23,702 nucleotides of DNA from Desulfuromonadales bacterium (GTDB lineage Bacteria; Desulfobacterota; Desulfuromonadia; Geobacterales; Pseudopelobacteraceae), in contig JAATGX010000075.1 in the NCBI GenBank assembly GCA_015688915.1, positions 1 through 23,702 on the forward strand, given 5' to 3'. This document shows, piece by piece, positions 6,807 through 14,384 of the stretch. How positions within the stretch are numbered: the first letter of the stretch is position 1; every line of letters begins with the position of its first letter. Position numbers and translations under genes: made by a program. The notes under the pieces are model-generated. The model saw only the letters and a program-made list of their open reading frames with translations, was not told the DNA's origin and made no database searches.

Positions 6807-7637
6807 ATGACTTCAAGGATACTGTCGGGTATCGCGCCTGAACTCCGGCACAAGTACGATACCCTGCGGGAAATTCTTACCGGGATGGGCGGCTGCGTGA
6901 TCGGCTTTTCAGGCGGCGTGGACTCGACCCTGCTCTTTGCTGTGGCGGCGGAATGCCTCGCTCAACGGGCCCTGGCGGTTACCGCCACCTCGGCCACCTA
7001 CCCGCAGCGGGAGCTGGACGAGGCGCGGGAACTGGCCGAACGCATCGGCGGCCGCCACCGGGTGGTCGTGTCCGAGGAGTTGGATATTCCCGAGTTTCAG
7101 GAGAATCCGAGCAACCGGTGTTATTACTGCAAGCATGAGCTATTTGGCAAATTGCGCGCCATTGCCGATCAGGAGGGACTCCCTCATATCCTGGACGGCA
7201 CCAACATTGATGATCGCTCCGACCACCGCCCCGGCCGCCAGGCCGCCGAGGAGATCGGTGTGCGCAGCCCGCTGGAGGAGGCCGGTTTCACCAAGCAGGA
7301 CATCCGCGACCTCTCCCGCGCCATGGATTTGCCTACGTGGGACAAGCCCGCGTTTGCCTGCCTCTCCAGCCGTTTTCCCTATGGCACCGCCATCACCGCC
7401 GGGCGGGTTCACCAAGTCGGGCAGGCCGAGGAATCGCTGCGGGAACTGGGATTTCGCACCCTGCGGGTCCGCTACCATGGCGATGTCGCCCGGCTCGAAT
7501 TGGGACCGGAGGAGTTCAGCAGGGCGGTGGAGAATCTGCGGGACGAGGTGACGCAGCGTGTCAAGGCCGCCGGATTTGCCTACGTGGCCCTGGATCTGCA
7601 AGGGTATCGCAGCGGGGCGATGAACGAGGTTCTATAA
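6807..7637 (+). CDS. larE: ATP-dependent sacrificial sulfur transferase LarE family
   Basis: 276 residues of the LarE/ATP pyrophosphatase family, which inserts sulfur into pyridinium dicarboxylate during synthesis of the nickel-pincer nucleotide cofactor of lactate racemase-type enzymes. The PP-loop SGGVDST is at residues 35-41. A CYYC pair (Cys105, Cys108) is followed by KHELFGKL. The family cysteine sits in AFACLSSRFPYG (Cys185), and the tail has the ALDLQGYRSGAMNE ending. Some LarE proteins lose sulfur from a single cysteine; others use three cysteines holding an iron-sulfur cluster. The CxxC plus Cys185 fits the second type. GGAGG at 6793-6797 supports the ATG. No larA, larB or larC lies in the window, so partners are elsewhere or the substrate differs. 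Confidence 0.88.
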   Translation: MTSRILSGIAPELRHKYDTLREILTGMGGCVIGFSGGVDSTLLFAVAAECLAQRALAVTATSATYPQRELDEARELAERIGGRHRVVVSEELDIPEFQENPSNRCYYCKHELFGKLRAIADQEGLPHILDGTNIDDRSDHRPGRQAAEEIGVRSPLEEAGFTKQDIRDLSRAMDLPTWDKPAFACLSSRFPYGTAITAGRVHQVGQAEESLRELGFRTLRVRYHGDVARLELGPEEFSRAVENLRDEVTQRVKAAGFAYVALDLQGYRSGAMNEVL

Positions 7638-7647
7638 CAGCAACATT

Positions 7648-8328
7648 TCACCTGTCACTGTGACGTCTCCGCCAGCCCAGGCGCCGCCGGTCTAGGACGG
7701 TCTGCCTGCGCCGGTGGGCGCGCAGGGCGGGATGAAGGGTGCGTTCGATCCGCGCCATGACCTTTGCCGTGACCTCCCGCAGATACTCCTTGCTGCCCCT
7801 CTTTTCCGCTGCCACGCCGATTGGCGGATGCACCTTGATCGTGACCCTGCCGGGACGGGGCAGGAGCTTTCCCTTGGGGAAAACTAAAAAGGCTCCGCTG
7901 ATGGTGATGGGCACGATCTTCGCGCCGGTCGTGGCAGCCAGCAGGGCGGCGCCCGGTTTCCCCTCGTCGGGCAGTCCGGTGCGCGACAGCTTTCCTTCCG
8001 GGAATATCCCCAGCAACTCCCCTTGCCGCAACGCCTCCAGCGCCAACAGGAAGGCCTCCTTGTCCACGCCCCGCTGCGCAACCGGTATGGCGCCGCATCC
8101 CCTGATGAAAAACCCCATGATGTCATGGTTGTAAAATGCCCGGCTGATCAGGAAGCGCACCGGCCGCACGGTGCAGTAGCCGACCAGCATGGAGTCCAGG
8201 TAGCTGGTGTGGTTGGCGCAGAGAATGGCCGGCCCCGCGGCGGGGATATGTTCCCTGCCCTTCACCTCGACCCGGTGGAAAAGGCGCAGGTAAGGGGTGA
8301 AGACGATCCGCAGGAAGAGGTAAATCAT
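7648..8328 (-). CDS. PlsC-type 1-acyl-sn-glycerol-3-phosphate acyltransferase
   Basis: 226 residues. The acyltransferase signature is complete: NHTSYLD (HX4D, His40 and Asp45), a middle block RGCGAIPVAQRG, FPEGKLSR (109-116) and VPITISGAF. Such enzymes acylate lysophosphatidic acid at the membrane in phospholipid synthesis. The N-terminus (MIYLFLRIVFTPYLRLF) is a hydrophobic anchor. The C-terminus has an Arg-rich tail (RAHRRRQTVLDRRRLGWRRR), unusual but plausible for membrane binding. The ATG at 8328 overlaps the stop of the upstream transporter gene (ATGA), so they form one translational unit. An apparent longer frame upstream is a shadow of that transporter. Convergent with larE, 10 bases apart. 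Confidence 0.88.
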   Translation of the reverse strand: MIYLFLRIVFTPYLRLFHRVEVKGREHIPAAGPAILCANHTSYLDSMLVGYCTVRPVRFLISRAFYNHDIMGFFIRGCGAIPVAQRGVDKEAFLLALEALRQGELLGIFPEGKLSRTGLPDEGKPGAALLAATTGAKIVPITISGAFLVFPKGKLLPRPGRVTIKVHPPIGVAAEKRGSKEYLREVTAKVMARIERTLHPALRAHRRRQTVLDRRRLGWRRRHSDR

Positions 8329-9560
8329 GCGCCGTCCGCCCTCTGAACGTCCGCCTGGATGAAGCGGCCGCCGATGAAGCAGAGCAGCGCGGCCAGGAGG
8401 ATGGCAAAAGGGGTGACCAGCAGGGCGCTGCGCAGGTCCGAGAGATCGGAAAGCCGCCCGAGGATGGCGGGCGAGATGGCGTCTCCCAAGGCATGGATGA
8501 AGAAGATGTTGAGGGCAAAGGCTGCGGCCCTGATGCCGGGCCGGGTGACGTTGACGATCACCGTGTTGAGCGGGCCGGTGTTGAGGAAGAGAAAAAATTC
8601 CGCCACAAATATGGCGATCAGGCAGTGGCCGAGCGTCGGGGTCATCAGGGCCCAGGCCGCCGCCGGGACACCGATCAGGAATCCACATCCCGATACGGCG
8701 AGATAGCCGGCCGGCGAGCGCTGCTGAAAATAATCCCCCAGCCTGCCTCCGGCAAGCGTGCCGCCAATCCCCGCCACCACCGTGATCGCGCCGAAGATGG
8801 TATTGCCACGCCCCACGTCAAGACCGTGCATCCGGTAGAGAAAGCTGGGCAGCCATTGGGCCAGCCCTCCCATGGCAAAGGTCATGGCCGCCATGGCCAG
8901 GGTGGTCGTCACAAAGGAGCGATTGGCGAACAGGCCTGTCCATCCTGCCGGTGTCAGGCCGGAGGGAGGAACGTCCGGCACTCTGTTCGCTGCCTGCACG
9001 GGTTCGGTCAGGTGCCAGAGCGGCAGGGTCAAGGCGAGTCCCGGCAGGCCGACCGTCAGGAACGCGGCCTGCCAGCCGAAACGCTGCCCCAGCATCCCTC
9101 CCAGCAGATAGCCGAGCGCGCTGCCGACCGGGATGGCCAGAAAGAAATACGACAGGATCCTGCCGCGCCGCTGCCGGTCAAAGCTCTCGGCCACCAGCCC
9201 GGGCGAGATCGTCCCGAAGGCCGCCTCTCCCACGCCGACCAGGGTGCGTGCCGCCAGCAGGGTGCGATAGCCGCAGGACAGGCCGGCCCCCACGGTGGCC
9301 AGGCTCCAGACCGCCAGGGCGCCCGCCGCGATCCTGGTACGGCGGAAGCGGTTGCCGATCATGCCGAACAGCGGCGCGGAGACCATGTAACAGACCATGA
9401 ATGCGCTCCCCAGGAAGCCGAGCGTGGTATCGGACAGGCCGAGATCCTTCTTGATCAGCGGGAAGACGGCATAGACCACCTGCCGATCGATATAGTTGAG
9501 CAGGTTGACGCTGATGAGCAGGATGAGAAGCCAATTGGCCTTACGGCTGGATTCGGGCAT
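8325..9560 (-). CDS. Major facilitator superfamily transporter, Spinster-like
   Basis: 411 residues with about twelve hydrophobic helices. The start reads NWLLILLISVNLLNYIDRQV, typical of the Spinster/hexuronate-like MFS branch. The MFS loop signature between helices 2 and 3 is GMIGNRFRRTR, and GVGEAAFGTISP follows in helix 4-5, again Spinster-like. I chose ATG 9560 (MPESSRK), with CGGAG just upstream; the frame continues upstream only through non-family sequence. The stop overlaps the start of the PlsC-type gene by 4 bases. Coupling to a lysophospholipid acyltransferase suggests, but does not prove, a lysolipid substrate, which some Spinster-like proteins move. Confidence 0.85.
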   Translation of the reverse strand: MPESSRKANWLLILLISVNLLNYIDRQVVYAVFPLIKKDLGLSDTTLGFLGSAFMVCYMVSAPLFGMIGNRFRRTRIAAGALAVWSLATVGAGLSCGYRTLLAARTLVGVGEAAFGTISPGLVAESFDRQRRGRILSYFFLAIPVGSALGYLLGGMLGQRFGWQAAFLTVGLPGLALTLPLWHLTEPVQAANRVPDVPPSGLTPAGWTGLFANRSFVTTTLAMAAMTFAMGGLAQWLPSFLYRMHGLDVGRGNTIFGAITVVAGIGGTLAGGRLGDYFQQRSPAGYLAVSGCGFLIGVPAAAWALMTPTLGHCLIAIFVAEFFLFLNTGPLNTVIVNVTRPGIRAAAFALNIFFIHALGDAISPAILGRLSDLSDLRSALLVTPFAILLAALLCFIGGRFIQADVQRADGA

Positions 9561-9595
9561 ACGGTCTCCGGGAGGGTAATGTGTGGCGGGATTCC

Positions 9596-10408
9596 TTAGA
9601 GCAGCGCATCGATCTTCCTCAACCCTTCCAATGCCCCGCACGCCAGCGAGACGTGAGGCGGGTTGATATCCGGTTCGCGGGGGTTGATGCGGATCACCGT
9701 GGCGTTTGCGCAGCGCCACCCCAGGCGCTCCGAGGTGGCCCGGATGGTGGGGATGGCGGTGCCCGCCCCCATTTCGATCACTGCCATGCGCTTGGCCCCC
9801 TGGTCGTCCTGGAACCGTTCGAAACGGGCTTCCTGGGCTTCGGTCCGGTCTGGCAGCCAGGACCAGTCACCGAACATGAGGATATTGGGACGGCTTACCC
9901 CGCCGCAGTGGGGGCAGCGGGGGATGTGCCTGGCACGCATGGTGGCCTCGTCCACCGGGATCTGCTCGCTGTTGGGCCAGATGGCGCGACAGCAGGGGCG
10001 CAGGCATTGCAGGTGATGGATCGAACCGTGCACCTCCAGCACATCCTCCTCGGCAAAGCCGGCCTTCTGGAACTGGCCGTCCACATTGGAGGTGACCACG
10101 AATGTGGGGGCGTTGTTCCGTTCGATCCAGCGGCGGATGATGTGGAAACCCTCATGGGGGACGGTGGCGCGATAGAGGTTGGTGCGATGGCCGTAGAAAC
10201 CCCAGCCGAAGGACGGGTCACGCTGGAAATGCCCGGGATTGGCCGCCTCGACAAAAGACACGCCAAGCTTGGCGTAGGGGGGATAGGCCTGCCAGAAACC
10301 CTGGTTGCCGCGGAAATCGGGCAGGCCGGAATCAACACCCATGCCGGCCCCGGCGGTGATGACGAAAGCTTCGGCCTCTTTGATGATATGGGCTGCCTGT
10401 GCAAACAT
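9596..10408 (-). CDS. Sir2-family NAD-dependent protein deacylase, divergent type
   Basis: 270 residues. The NAD-binding Rossmann signature is TAGAGMGVDSGLPDFRG (18-34); SNVDGQ (107-112) and the catalytic histidine in EVHGS (His127) follow. Zinc ligands are probably C135/C139 and C165/C168 (CPHCGG), then RPNILMFGD and a late AVIEMGAG segment. Deviations from the common sirtuin pattern: GVDSG in place of ISxxSG, NVDGQ in place of NVDxLH, and CX3C in the first zinc pair. These suggest a separate bacterial sirtuin branch whose acyl preference is unknown. Ribosome binding site is weak (GCGAGAG). It lies 35 bases upstream of the MFS gene on the same strand, so the three minus genes may form one operon. 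Confidence 0.88.
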   Translation of the reverse strand: MFAQAAHIIKEAEAFVITAGAGMGVDSGLPDFRGNQGFWQAYPPYAKLGVSFVEAANPGHFQRDPSFGWGFYGHRTNLYRATVPHEGFHIIRRWIERNNAPTFVVTSNVDGQFQKAGFAEEDVLEVHGSIHHLQCLRPCCRAIWPNSEQIPVDEATMRARHIPRCPHCGGVSRPNILMFGDWSWLPDRTEAQEARFERFQDDQGAKRMAVIEMGAGTAIPTIRATSERLGWRCANATVIRINPREPDINPPHVSLACGALEGLRKIDALL

Positions 10409-10726
10409 GGGGGGCTCTCGCTACGGTATGTCAATCCGTGGTATCCGGGCGATGCGCGGCAGGCACAGATTACCGTACGCAGTCCCTGTGATCAATAGGT
10501 AATATTCTGCATGCGAAACCGGAATTGATAAACGCGGATGGATTTAAACCAGATGGGCCCCCTTTTACGTTACCCCTGTATTGGAGTCTTCAACATGACA
10601 GCCCGTGAAAGCGGGCTGTCATGTTGAAATTTGCACGATGGTTCGCTACGAACATTACCGTGGTCGGCCCGCCAAGGCATCCACCTAGACCGCCGTCGTT
10701 GTTTCCCGAAAACCTGGCGGTAGTCC
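10409..10726. other. Intergenic stretch with one long hairpin, no gene seen
   Basis: About 318 bases upstream of the sirtuin gene and downstream of the small Lys-rich gene. Apart from the hairpin at 10589-10628 I find no ribosome-binding-site-led frame or recognisable RNA. It should hold the promoter of the sirtuin-MFS-PlsC unit on the minus strand, but I cannot point to clear boxes. Confidence 0.5.
10589..10628. terminator. Perfect 17-bp hairpin, likely transcript end
   Basis: TTCAACATGACAGCCCG (10589-10605) and its exact complement (10612-10628) enclose a TGAAAG loop. It lies about 100 bases downstream of the minus-strand gene ending at 10727, so it probably ends or protects that transcript. 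Neither side has a clear T run, so it is not a textbook terminator and could be a mobile palindromic unit. Confidence 0.5.
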
Positions 10727-11095
10727 TCAAATACGGGGAAGGGGAGCTGCGATTGAAGCAGCGCAATCGATAGCGCCCTCCGCTGCGCCGACTTCATCGG
10801 TGCCCGAAGCGATTCTGGCGCGGATACGGTTATTGACCCTGACAAGGTTCACTCCGGTCAGGGCGACCAGTTCAGCGAGCAACTCCTCAATGGCGACAAC
10901 GTGATTCGCAATGCTGGCGGTCTTCCGGACATGCACATCCACGGTGCTGCCGAGTGCTGCCAGGGCCTGGGTCAGTCCGCTCAGGTTCTGAACCATGAGC
11001 TGTTCAACTTCGTTTTTTTGTGGAACCGGGGTGCTGCTCGCCGCTTGTTTGACTGCTTTTACGGGCTCTGTCCTGACGGTTTTTGCTTTTGCCAT
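10727..11095 (-). CDS. Small Lys/Ala-rich helical protein of unknown function
   Basis: 122 residues from ATG 11095, which has a near-perfect ribosome binding site (AAAGGAGG, 6 bases away); an ATG at 11140 upstream has none. Residues 1-28 are Lys/Ala/Pro-rich and probably disordered (MAKAKTVRTEPVKAVKQAAS). Residues ~30-95 look like two long amphipathic helices (EVEQLMVQNLSGLTQALAALG; HVVAIEELLAELVAL). The end is Ala-rich (GAAEGAIDCAAS). It has no signal peptide, membrane helix or catalytic motif. The basic tail plus helices loosely recalls phasins or nucleoid-associated proteins, but I would not assign either. Single gene with its own promoter candidate and a hairpin downstream. Confidence 0.75.
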   Translation of the reverse strand: MAKAKTVRTEPVKAVKQAASSTPVPQKNEVEQLMVQNLSGLTQALAALGSTVDVHVRKTASIANHVVAIEELLAELVALTGVNLVRVNNRIRARIASGTDEVGAAEGAIDCAASIAAPLPRI

Positions 11096-11123
11096 AAGAG
11101 GCCTCCTTTGATAAATTTTTAAA

Positions 11124-11151
11124 AGTATAGCCTGTTTCAACTAATAATCAA
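11124..11151 (-). promoter_or_regulatory. Candidate promoter of the small Lys-rich gene
   Basis: On the minus strand TTGATT (11151-11146), a 16-bp spacer, then TATACT (11129-11124), about 30 bases before the ATG at 11095. The boxes are close to sigma-70 consensus, and the strong ribosome binding site suggests a well expressed gene. Confidence 0.45.
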
Positions 11152-11306
11152 TAATGAATGAAATTTCAGCTCTTGCGGATGCCTCTGAATCAAGAAATAG
11201 ATTGGGAAGCCTTTACCCGTTTCAGATAATAGCCCATTCAGGCTGAAGAGTGTGATACTGTACTTCTTGAAGAATTGCAGAGTTCACGGGAGAGAAAGAA
11301 ACATAC

Positions 11307-12188
11307 ATGACGATCAGATGGTATCCCGGACATATGGGCAAGGCCCAGGAACAGGTTTCCGAATCGATTCGAAAGATCGATGTCGTCATCGAGGTCCTGG
11401 ACGCCCGGCTGCCCTTATCCAGTTCCAATCACCAACTGGAGGAGATGCGCCGGAACAAGCCCTGCATCAAGGTATTGAACAAGCACGACCTGGCCGACCC
11501 GGCCGTTACCAGGGCCTGGGTCCGCACGTTCGAAGCCCGGGCCGGGGTTCGCGCCCTGCCGCTGTCTGCCCGGCAACATTCCGACACCAAGCAGTTGATC
11601 AAGCTCTGTCAAGGCCTGGTGCCGCATCGCGGCAAGCCGGGCTGGCCCTTGCGCATCATGGTGGTCGGCATTCCCAACGTCGGCAAGTCGACCCTGATCA
11701 ATACCCTGGCCGGAAAACGCATGGCCAAGGTCGGCGACAAACCTGCCATCACCACTTGCGCCCAGCAGATCGACCTGCGTAACGGCATTGTTCTCTCCGA
11801 TACGCCGGGGCTGCTCTGGCCTGACATGAGCGACCAGGTCGCGGCATATCGCCTGGCAACCAGCGGCGCCATCGGGGCCGGCGCCCTCGACTACACCACG
11901 GTCGGGCTGTTCGCTGCCGAGTATATGATGCACCGCTATCCGGAACTGCTCAAGGCCCGTTACAAGCTTGTGGAGACGCCCGACAGCCCCACCGCTGTGA
12001 TCGAGGCGGTCGGGCGTTGCCTCGGCTGTCTGACCGGCGGCGGGGTGGTTGATCAGCACCGGGCCGCCGAAGCCTTTCTGCGTGAACTCCGGGCGGGTAA
12101 AATCGGCCGGATCAGTCTGGAGGAACCTGAACCGGATGGTGGTGAGCAGCCGGAATCTCTGCCACACGGGGAAGAAACGGATATATGA
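11307..12188 (+). CDS. rbgA: RbgA/YlqF-family ribosome biogenesis GTPase
   Basis: 293 residues. Circularly permuted GTPase: the G4 motif NKHD (58-61) and G5-like SAR (87-89) come before G1 GIPNVGKST (121-129), with G2 near PAITT (146-150) and G3 DTPG (165-168). The N-terminus IRWYPGHMGKAQ is the YlqF hallmark. Such proteins promote late maturation of the 50S subunit in the cytoplasm. The C-terminal helical domain is followed by an acidic tail (EEPEPDGGEQPE). ATG 11307 has GGGAGAG upstream. Its last 4 bases overlap the start of the RIO kinase gene, so the two are co-translated. Confidence 0.92.
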   Translation: MTIRWYPGHMGKAQEQVSESIRKIDVVIEVLDARLPLSSSNHQLEEMRRNKPCIKVLNKHDLADPAVTRAWVRTFEARAGVRALPLSARQHSDTKQLIKLCQGLVPHRGKPGWPLRIMVVGIPNVGKSTLINTLAGKRMAKVGDKPAITTCAQQIDLRNGIVLSDTPGLLWPDMSDQVAAYRLATSGAIGAGALDYTTVGLFAAEYMMHRYPELLKARYKLVETPDSPTAVIEAVGRCLGCLTGGGVVDQHRAAEAFLRELRAGKIGRISLEEPEPDGGEQPESLPHGEETDI

Positions 12189-13021
12189 AAACTCCAAAGA
12201 GCTTTGACATATTGGTAGAGAACGGCCTTGTGGACGAGGTCGTCCGCCAGCTCATGAGCGGCAAGGAAGCCGATGTCTACGTGGTCCTGTCCAAGGGTGA
12301 GATCCGCTGCGCCAAGGTGTACAAGGAGGCCGGCAAACGGAGTTTCACCCAGCAGGCCCAGTACCAGGAAGGGCGCAAGGTGAGGAACAGCCGCCGGGCG
12401 CGGGCCATGGAGAAGAACACCAGGTTCGGGCGGAAAGAACAGGAGGGGGCTTGGCAGAATGCCGAGGTGGACGCCTTGCAGCGTCTTGCCGCAGCCGGGG
12501 TGCGCGTGCCGCGGATCTTCAACTACGTGGCGGGTGTGCTGCTGATGGAGTTGGTGGTCGATGTCCATGGCGACGTGGCTCCCCGGCTCAATGACCTGAA
12601 ACTGACCCCGGAACAGGCCCGGGAGTTTCACCGAACGATGATCCACCAGATCGTTCTCATGCTCTGCGGCGGACTCGTCCACGGCGACCTGTCCGAGTAC
12701 AACGTGCTTGTCGGCCGCGACGGGCCGGTCATCATCGACCTGCCCCAGGCCGTGGATGCCGCGGGGAACAATAACGCCGGAAAGATGTTCGAGCGGGACG
12801 TGGAAAACATGACCGCCTACTTCGGCCGTTTTGCCCCGGAACTTCTGGCCACCGAGTACGGCAGGGAGATCTGGAAACTCTACGCGAACGGCAAGCTCAC
12901 CCCCGAGACCGCCCTGACCGGGCGTTTTGAAGAGAGCCACAAACAGGCCGACGTGAAGGGGGTCATGCGGGAGATCGATTCCGCCCGGCTCTGGCATGAG
13001 CGCCAACTGTCCAAGGGATAG
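12185..13021 (+). CDS. RIO-family (RIO1-like) protein kinase
   Basis: 278 residues. ATP site SGKEADVYVVL (25-35) with the lysine in RCAKVYK (Lys44); catalytic loop HGDLSEYNVLV with Asp168 and Asn173; metal-binding IIDLPQAVD with Asp185. These are the RIO1 fold signatures. RIO kinases act in ribosome maturation in archaea and eukaryotes; bacterial members exist with less known roles. Here the ATG overlaps the stop of the ribosome-assembly GTPase gene, which argues for a shared ribosome-related function. The segment after the ATP loop (RSFTQQAQYQEGRKVRNSRR) is the basic flexible loop of the family. A hairpin follows the stop. Confidence 0.92.
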   Translation: MKTPKSFDILVENGLVDEVVRQLMSGKEADVYVVLSKGEIRCAKVYKEAGKRSFTQQAQYQEGRKVRNSRRARAMEKNTRFGRKEQEGAWQNAEVDALQRLAAAGVRVPRIFNYVAGVLLMELVVDVHGDVAPRLNDLKLTPEQAREFHRTMIHQIVLMLCGGLVHGDLSEYNVLVGRDGPVIIDLPQAVDAAGNNNAGKMFERDVENMTAYFGRFAPELLATEYGREIWKLYANGKLTPETALTGRFEESHKQADVKGVMREIDSARLWHERQLSKG

Positions 13022-13054
13022 ATTTCCCTGTGGACGCCATTATGATTGAAACGG

Positions 13055-13090
13055 CAACGCCCCGCTTTCCTCATGGGAAACGGGGCGTTG
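13055..13090. terminator. Hairpin between convergent RIO kinase and DUF1015 genes
   Basis: CAACGCCCCG (13055-13064) pairs with CGGGGCGTTG (13081-13090), with a further TTTCC/GGAAA inside. It lies 34 bases after the RIO stop and 23 after the opposing gene's stop, so it can serve both. T runs are weak on both sides. Confidence 0.65.
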
Positions 13091-13112
13091 GTTTGTCAAT
13101 TCAGCACCAATC

Positions 13113-14354
13113 TCAGCTCAGCAGGTGCACGAACAGGCCGCTGCGAAGCTTGGGCTCGAACCAGGTGGATTTGGGAGGCATGATCTGGTCCTGGTCGGCC
13201 AGCTCGATCAACTCGAGGATCGAGGTGGGGAAGAGCGAGAAGGCCACGGCATACTCTCCCGAATCCACCAGTTTGACCAGTTCGTCGTTGCCGCGGATAC
13301 CGCCCACGAAGTGGATGCGCTTGTCGGTGCGGGGGTTGTGGATGCCGAGCACCGGGCTGAGCAGCCGGTCCTGGAGGATGGAAACATCCAGCCTGCCGAC
13401 GGTGTCTGCTTCGTCGACGATCCCCTGCCGTGTTTCGAGATGGTACCATGCGCCGTCCAGATACATGCCGAAATGGTGTCGGTTGGCCGGCACGACCGGT
13501 GCGGGTGAGGGGGTGACCTGGAAGACGGCCTCCACCCGGGCCAGGAACTCCGCACCGCTTCTGGCGTTCAGGTCCTTGACCACGCGGTTGTAGGGCATGA
13601 TATGGAGCTGGTCCTCGGGGAAGATGACGGTCAGGAAGCTGTTATACTCCTCCGTGCCGTTGTGGGCGGAGTTTCGTTCCCGGCGCAGTTCGCGCACCCG
13701 GCCGGCCGCTGCACTGCGATGATGGCCGTCGGCCACGTACAGACGTGGAATGGCGGCAAACAGTTCGATCAGGCGCCGGATAAGGGCCTGATCACTGATG
13801 ATCCAGAGGGTGTGGCCGACGCCGTCGTCGGTGACGAAGTCGTATTCGGGTGGACCGTTGGCGATCCCTCCGATGATCCCCTCCACCTCGCTGCAGGAAC
13901 GGGAGAGATAAAAGACCGGTTCGTCATTGGCGTCCAGGCAGTCGATATGTCTGACCCTGTCATCTTCCTTGTCGGGCCTGGTGTGCTCGTGTTTCTTAAT
14001 GACACCGGCCTGGTAGTCGTCTACGCTGGCGCAGACCACCAGGCCGGTCTGGGTGATGCCGCCCATGCGCTGGCGGTAAACGTAGAAGCTCTCCCGGTTG
14101 TCCTGGACGAGCACGCCCCGCTGGATAAAACCGTCCAGGTTCCGTTTTCCCTGCGCGTACACCGCTTCGTCATGCGGGTCGACCCCGGCCGGCAGATCAA
14201 TCTCTGGCCGGGAAATATGCAGAAAGCTGTCCGTATTGCCGGCAGCCATGTCACGCGCTTCCTCGACGCTCATCACGTCGTAGGGAAGCGCCGCCACCTT
14301 GCCGGCCAGGGATTTCGGAGGGCGCAAGGCCCGGAAGGGTTTTATGATAGCCAT
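13113..14354 (-). CDS. DUF1015-family protein
   Basis: 413 residues matching DUF1015: N-terminal IIKPFRALRPPKSLAGKVAALPYDVMS, then FLHISRPEIDLP, and mid-protein PRLYVADGHHRSAAAGRVRELR, whose DGHHR block is the family's most conserved part and resembles a ParB/SerK-type nucleotide-binding motif. C-terminal HFVGGIRGNDELVKLVDSGEYAVAFSLFPTSILELI and IMPPKSTWFEPKLRSGLF are also typical. Cytoplasmic; the biochemical role is not settled, though members are often found near serine-biosynthesis genes (not here). ATG 14354 has GGGAGA upstream. 30 bases separate it from the peptidase gene upstream on the same strand, so they may be co-transcribed. Confidence 0.88.
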   Translation of the reverse strand: MAIIKPFRALRPPKSLAGKVAALPYDVMSVEEARDMAAGNTDSFLHISRPEIDLPAGVDPHDEAVYAQGKRNLDGFIQRGVLVQDNRESFYVYRQRMGGITQTGLVVCASVDDYQAGVIKKHEHTRPDKEDDRVRHIDCLDANDEPVFYLSRSCSEVEGIIGGIANGPPEYDFVTDDGVGHTLWIISDQALIRRLIELFAAIPRLYVADGHHRSAAAGRVRELRRERNSAHNGTEEYNSFLTVIFPEDQLHIMPYNRVVKDLNARSGAEFLARVEAVFQVTPSPAPVVPANRHHFGMYLDGAWYHLETRQGIVDEADTVGRLDVSILQDRLLSPVLGIHNPRTDKRIHFVGGIRGNDELVKLVDSGEYAVAFSLFPTSILELIELADQDQIMPPKSTWFEPKLRSGLFVHLLS

Positions 14355-14384
14355 GGTTACTATTCTCCCAGGAAGGTAAAGGCG

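Noticed and set aside
8493..9599. 368-codon plus-strand frame opposite the MFS gene
   Set aside because: Low-complexity Arg/Gly/Gln translation without motifs or ribosome binding site; the minus strand encodes a clear transporter.
10570..10845. 91-codon minus-strand frame running through the long hairpin
   Set aside because: It overlaps the small Lys-rich gene in another frame, has no ribosome binding site or conserved pattern, and would have to be translated through a 17-bp stem.
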